NCBI GenBank assembly: GCA_000421065.1
Contig: ATWD01000001.1
Coordinates: forward strand, 1,666,001 to 1,730,000
DNA from: Acidobacteriaceae bacterium TAA 166
GTDB taxonomy: Bacteria > Acidobacteriota > Terriglobia > Terriglobales > Acidobacteriaceae
Length of the DNA: 64,000 bases
Direction of reading: 5' to 3'
In this document: positions 61,375 through 64,000 of the stretch, in pieces
Position numbering within the stretch: the stretch's first letter is position 1
How the letters are laid out: every line of letters starts with the position of its first letter
The notes under the pieces: model-generated
What the model was told of the DNA's origin: nothing
Database searches by the model: none
The model's input: only the letters and a program-made list of their open reading frames with translations
Made by a program: the position numbers and the translations under genes

Positions 61375-61420
61375 AGGGATGAAGCCCCTCACCGCCGACA
61401 GGCTGATGGCTTCTGCGGAA
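61375..61420 (+). promoter_or_regulatory. Probable recoded fluoride riboswitch
   Basis: AGGGATGAAGCCCCT, CACCGCC, GACA, GGCTGATGGCTTCTGC. The GATG in the first loop, ACCGCC junction and GCTGATGG all match the crcB motif, and the pseudoknot strands are GAAGCC with GGCTTC, a full covariation from the GGA.TC/GACTCC type used by the others. CTTCTGCGGAAG makes a small hairpin after it. It is divergent from the aptamer at 61121. The only + strand gene beyond it starts at 61898, so the target is uncertain. Confidence 0.6.
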
Positions 61421-61897
61421 GTGCGATGGACCTAGCATCTGCACTTGCACGGAGGTTCGCTTGACGGTGAGTCCCATCAAACCCCTTCAACACGCTTGTC
61501 ACTCGATGATTCTCGATGCAGCCTGTCCCGCTGCACAGTTTCATGGATGGCTTGTCGGCTTCACGCTTACGTCCTTTTTTTCACGTCCAGATCCCATCCG
61601 CCCAGCCCCTTTGGATCGATCCGGGGTATCCGCAGTATCGATTTGCGTTCCTGCGCGTTGGCGCGATTCCTTTGTAGGAAGTCTGCATCCTCCGTAATCC
61701 AGCGCGGATTTTCGGCTAGCTCACCTCTCGCCCAACGGCACAGTTTTGGATCTCATAGCCCCGATTCAAACTCATTCCGGTCTGCTGGTTGTACGAACCG
61801 ACTGTGAATGCCTGCTCGATGAGCGCAGAGAGTCCACGGACGGATCGGGGCAAAAGAATCGCAACTATCTTTCGTTGCACAAGGAGAGGTGAATCAA
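61421..61897. other. Region without a supported gene
   Basis: Nearly 480 bases between the recoded aptamer and the acetate-transporter-like gene. Short + strand frames (61445-61807 and 61461-61697) overlap each other, are rich in Ser/Arg and show no family features. This may be a decayed gene or a long leader. Confidence 0.4.
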
Positions 61898-62512
61898 ATG
61901 CACAGTAAATCTAGAGCGACAATAACCACCACCATCGGATTCATGTGTCTGGCGCTAACCGATTGGATGCTTTCGATGTCGAATGCGGCCTGGTTCCCTC
62001 GAACCTATGGCCATGGAATGGCGATGTTATATCCCTTAGGGATCGTCCTTGGGGTGATGGGTATTTTGGCCTTCATCGAGGAACGAGGTCTTGATGCCAT
62101 CATCTTCTTTGGCGGAGCCGGGTTGTTCTGGTCGACGCATCTCTATCTGTCGACGACAAGCGATGGTTCCTCTATGGAGCCAGGGAGCTATGCCGGATGG
62201 TTCCTTTTTATCTGGGCCGTATTTTTCTGTTACGTCTGGTTTGGCTCATTCAAGAGTGGAGTTATCCGCTTCCTGTTCCTTTTGGGTACGTGGCTTTCAC
62301 TGCTTGCCCTGGCTATCGGCAATTGGGGTGACGGACATCGCTTCGGGCACGGTTTCATCGTGCTCGGGGGCTATATCGGGCTAGCAACGGCGATTCTCGC
62401 AGCAATCACGTCTGCCTGGAGCGTCATCGGCCACGGGGTAAAAGTCGATGACCGGGGCCATGACTCGCTGTTGCATAAGGAGGAGCTCAAAACCAGAGAG
62501 GCCATTGGCTAG
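61898..62512 (+). CDS. GPR1/FUN34/YaaH (SatP-like) acetate/succinate transporter family protein
   Basis: Protein of 204 residues with AGGAGAGG before its ATG. Six membrane helices: ATITTTIGFMCLALTDWMLS, MAMLYPLGIVLGVMGILAFI, LDAIIFFGGAGLFWST, AGWFLFIWAVFFCYVWFGSF, FLFLLGTWLSLLALAIGNW, and GGYIGLATAILAAITSAW, in the order seen in SatP. The canonical NPAPLGL motif at the start is not conserved, so substrate is uncertain; a weak-acid or acetate channel is likely. A recoded fluoride aptamer lies 480 bases upstream. Confidence 0.8.
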   Translation: MHSKSRATITTTIGFMCLALTDWMLSMSNAAWFPRTYGHGMAMLYPLGIVLGVMGILAFIEERGLDAIIFFGGAGLFWSTHLYLSTTSDGSSMEPGSYAGWFLFIWAVFFCYVWFGSFKSGVIRFLFLLGTWLSLLALAIGNWGDGHRFGHGFIVLGGYIGLATAILAAITSAWSVIGHGVKVDDRGHDSLLHKEELKTREAIG

Positions 62513-62543
62513 AATGAACTACCGCTGTCGCCGCGATCCGAGC

Positions 62544-62570
62544 AAGGCCCTCAGTCCAACTGGGGGCCTT
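62544..62570 (+). terminator. Strong hairpin after the SatP-like gene
   Basis: AAGGCCCTCAGT (62544-62555) pairs with ACTGGGGGCCTT (62559-62570) with one G-T pair and a 3-base loop. No T tract follows. Confidence 0.5.
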
Positions 62571-62764
62571 ACATAGGCTGGGATACCGGGACGGGAAGTC
62601 AATTTCCCAGCCGGGTCCTGAAGGTGCATTCGACCGATCTACTCGCGCCGACGAATATAGTAAGTTGGCACCACCAAAGGCACCGTGAGACACCTCCGCC
62701 TGGCGATGCATTCTGCTCAGCGGAGGTTCGCCGCGAGAGTCCCTGAAAGAGAGCTGGGAAATAG

Positions 62765-63241
62765 ATGCAAACCTCACGGATCGATAGCCGGGTCGACATC
62801 GAGAAGAACATCCATCGCCACGGTCGGGATCGCATCTTGATCAAGGTTGGGGAACACGCCTTCATCGCAAAATTGGAAGAAAACCTGGCTCCCAATACCT
62901 GCGCACTCTTTCGGCGAATGTTGCCACTACGGAGTTCTTTGGTGCACTGTCGCTGGAGTGGCGAATCCATGTGGGTTCCCTTTGAACCGAACGCGATTCC
63001 GATTGCCTATGAAAACCAGACAAGTCATCCGATACCAGGCCAGCTTCTTATCTATGCCCAGGAACTCAGCGAGCCAGAAATCCTGATGCCTTATGGAGCA
63101 TGTACCTTTTCGAGTAAGGTCGGACAACTCGCAGGCAATCACTTCCTCACGCTGCTGGAAGGGACTGAGCAGCTTGGAGATCTAGGGCGCACCGTCCTCT
63201 GGAAAGGCGCACAGGAGATCCTTTTCGAGGTACCTGGTTAG
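62765..63241 (+). CDS. DUF3830-like protein
   Basis: Protein of 158 residues. The pattern RILIKVGEHAFIAKLEENLAPNTCALFRRMLP followed by HCRWSGESMWVPF and GQLLIYAQELSEPEILMPYGACTFSSKVGQLAGNHF matches DUF3830, a cyclophilin-like beta barrel of unknown role, often beside small-acid metabolism genes. No membrane segment. It follows the SatP-like gene by about 250 bases. Confidence 0.8.
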   Translation: MQTSRIDSRVDIEKNIHRHGRDRILIKVGEHAFIAKLEENLAPNTCALFRRMLPLRSSLVHCRWSGESMWVPFEPNAIPIAYENQTSHPIPGQLLIYAQELSEPEILMPYGACTFSSKVGQLAGNHFLTLLEGTEQLGDLGRTVLWKGAQEILFEVPG

Positions 63242-63273
63242 GACATCTTCAAACACAAATACTTTCGACCCAT

Positions 63274-63996
63274 TCAGAGAATGCTCTCGACGACCCACGG
63301 AGACGTAACGCTACGGTGCCCGGCCAGCAATATGAGCGCCAACATAGCTGCCTGACGCTCCTCGGCGCTGGTAAGATGGCGGCGCAGTCCTTCGAATTTA
63401 ACCGCATACCGCTGCAGGTCTTCGGCCGTTCGCTCTAACAGACTAGCCTGCGAACGAACCAGCTTCCGTGCGGGAACTTCGTCTCCGAGAGCTTCCACTA
63501 CCATCGACAGATGGTACAGGCAGGACACCGGCAAATGCTTCTCGTCGGTCTCTTTCCATTCCCGGATCTCTTTGGCCAATTCCTCGACCGCCTGCCGCTC
63601 AGAGGCTGCTCGCTGTTCACACATAGGACAGGAAGTTCTGGTTGGAAACAATTTAGCAATTGCCTGATGCATAGCGGCAGTATCCGCGGAGACGCTGGCC
63701 GCGCGCTGAAGCTCCTTCGCGATCCGGTGCGTAACGGTTGGATATGCTTCGCAGACGCCTTGCGGCGATGCGATCGTCTCGTATTGCCAGGTGTGCAAGG
63801 GGCAGAAGCCGCCCCTCTCAGCATGGTCACGCTGGACCTCAGGATCGATCGTGAGGTCATATTGGTAGTGGCTCAAGAACTTGAACCCTGCCTTCAGGAT
63901 GATGCCGCAGATAGAGCAACCCGTGCTCTTCTGGACCTGCAGAAGCGGGAATTCGAGGATGTTTTCTTCCCCGCCGACCTCGGGCGTATATTCCAT
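63274..63996 (-). CDS. Cysteine-rich DUF6062-like protein (possibly cut at its start)
   Basis: Protein of at least 240 residues, reading in from the window edge; ATG at 63996 may be the true start, with AGGA just before it. Motifs CSICGIILKAG (about 27), GFCPLHTWQYE (about 68) and CPMCEQRAASER (about 120) give paired cysteines and a His. The same plan is present in the gene at 51795 within the CLC operon. The two are paralogs about 11 kb apart. Function unknown. Confidence 0.7.
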   Translation of the reverse strand: MEYTPEVGGEENILEFPLLQVQKSTGCSICGIILKAGFKFLSHYQYDLTIDPEVQRDHAERGGFCPLHTWQYETIASPQGVCEAYPTVTHRIAKELQRAASVSADTAAMHQAIAKLFPTRTSCPMCEQRAASERQAVEELAKEIREWKETDEKHLPVSCLYHLSMVVEALGDEVPARKLVRSQASLLERTAEDLQRYAVKFEGLRRHLTSAEERQAAMLALILLAGHRSVTSPWVVESIL

Positions 63997-64000
63997 TCCT

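Noticed and set aside
61445..61807. 120-codon frame downstream of the recoded aptamer.
   Set aside because: Ser/Arg-rich translation without domain features; another frame overlaps it.
1..64000. CRISPR arrays, tRNA, rRNA and insertion sequences were looked for.
   Set aside because: No regularly spaced direct repeats, no cloverleaf or rRNA core sequence, and no transposase gene were recognised.

Overview
This window most likely comes from an acidobacterium (Terriglobia, Granulicella/Terriglobus-like). The best evidence is the Oar-type TonB receptor with an N-terminal carboxypeptidase-regulatory-like domain and a C-terminus typical of that group, plus an ImuA-ImuB-DnaE2 cassette and GC-rich coding. 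A ParB-family gene, three or more toxin-antitoxin or XRE loci and stacked accessory operons suggest a plasmid or large integrated element. That placement is inference.

Left part (1-14.8 kb): a RES/Xre toxin-antitoxin pair, the SOS mutagenesis cassette imuA-imuB-dnaE2, a ParB-family protein, a run of unrecognised backbone-like genes, a membrane protein fusing a superinfection-immunity-like domain to a zinc ribbon, a ParDE-type module and three XRE regulators.

Middle part (14.8-28 kb): a lasso-peptide-like RiPP locus. The + strand carries an ECF sigma factor, its zinc-finger anti-sigma factor, a TonB-dependent receptor and an S9-type lasso isopeptidase. The convergent - strand operon reads PqqD-like B1, an APH-fold kinase, B2 protease, asparagine-synthetase-like cyclase and a 44-residue precursor at its 3' end. 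No ABC exporter is present. The precursor has the YxxPxI leader motif but no core with ordinary lasso ring geometry. A LuxR-type and a sigma-54-type regulator follow.

Right part (30.4-62.5 kb): a fluoride-response island. I read eleven crcB-motif (fluoride) riboswitch aptamers, ten of them strong, one before nearly every operon. Three (30.99, 39.2 and 51.3 kb) lead into hairpins followed by T tracts. Three (33.4, 50.9 and 54.2 kb) lead into hairpins that mask the ribosome binding site. The switched operons encode pyrophosphatase; a YkoP-like protein with an ion channel downstream; a metallophosphoesterase with cyclopropane-fatty-acid synthase, HEAT protein and HAD phosphatase; a LysR regulator with soluble transhydrogenase; a degenerate CFA-synthase-like protein with two small proteins; a TolC/HlyD/RND efflux system with a beta-propeller; an orphan 40-residue membrane peptide; a CLC-type fluoride exporter; an AAA ATPase; and an operon of two dynamin-like GTPases flanking the CrcB/FluC channel and DUF190 proteins.

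Taken together, the island appears to combine fluoride expulsion (CLC-F, FluC), replacement of a fluoride-sensitive enzyme (pyrophosphatase), redox balance (SthA) and membrane remodelling (CFA synthases, dynamins, K+ channel) in one regulon. Several aptamers carry paired changes at normally invariant positions.
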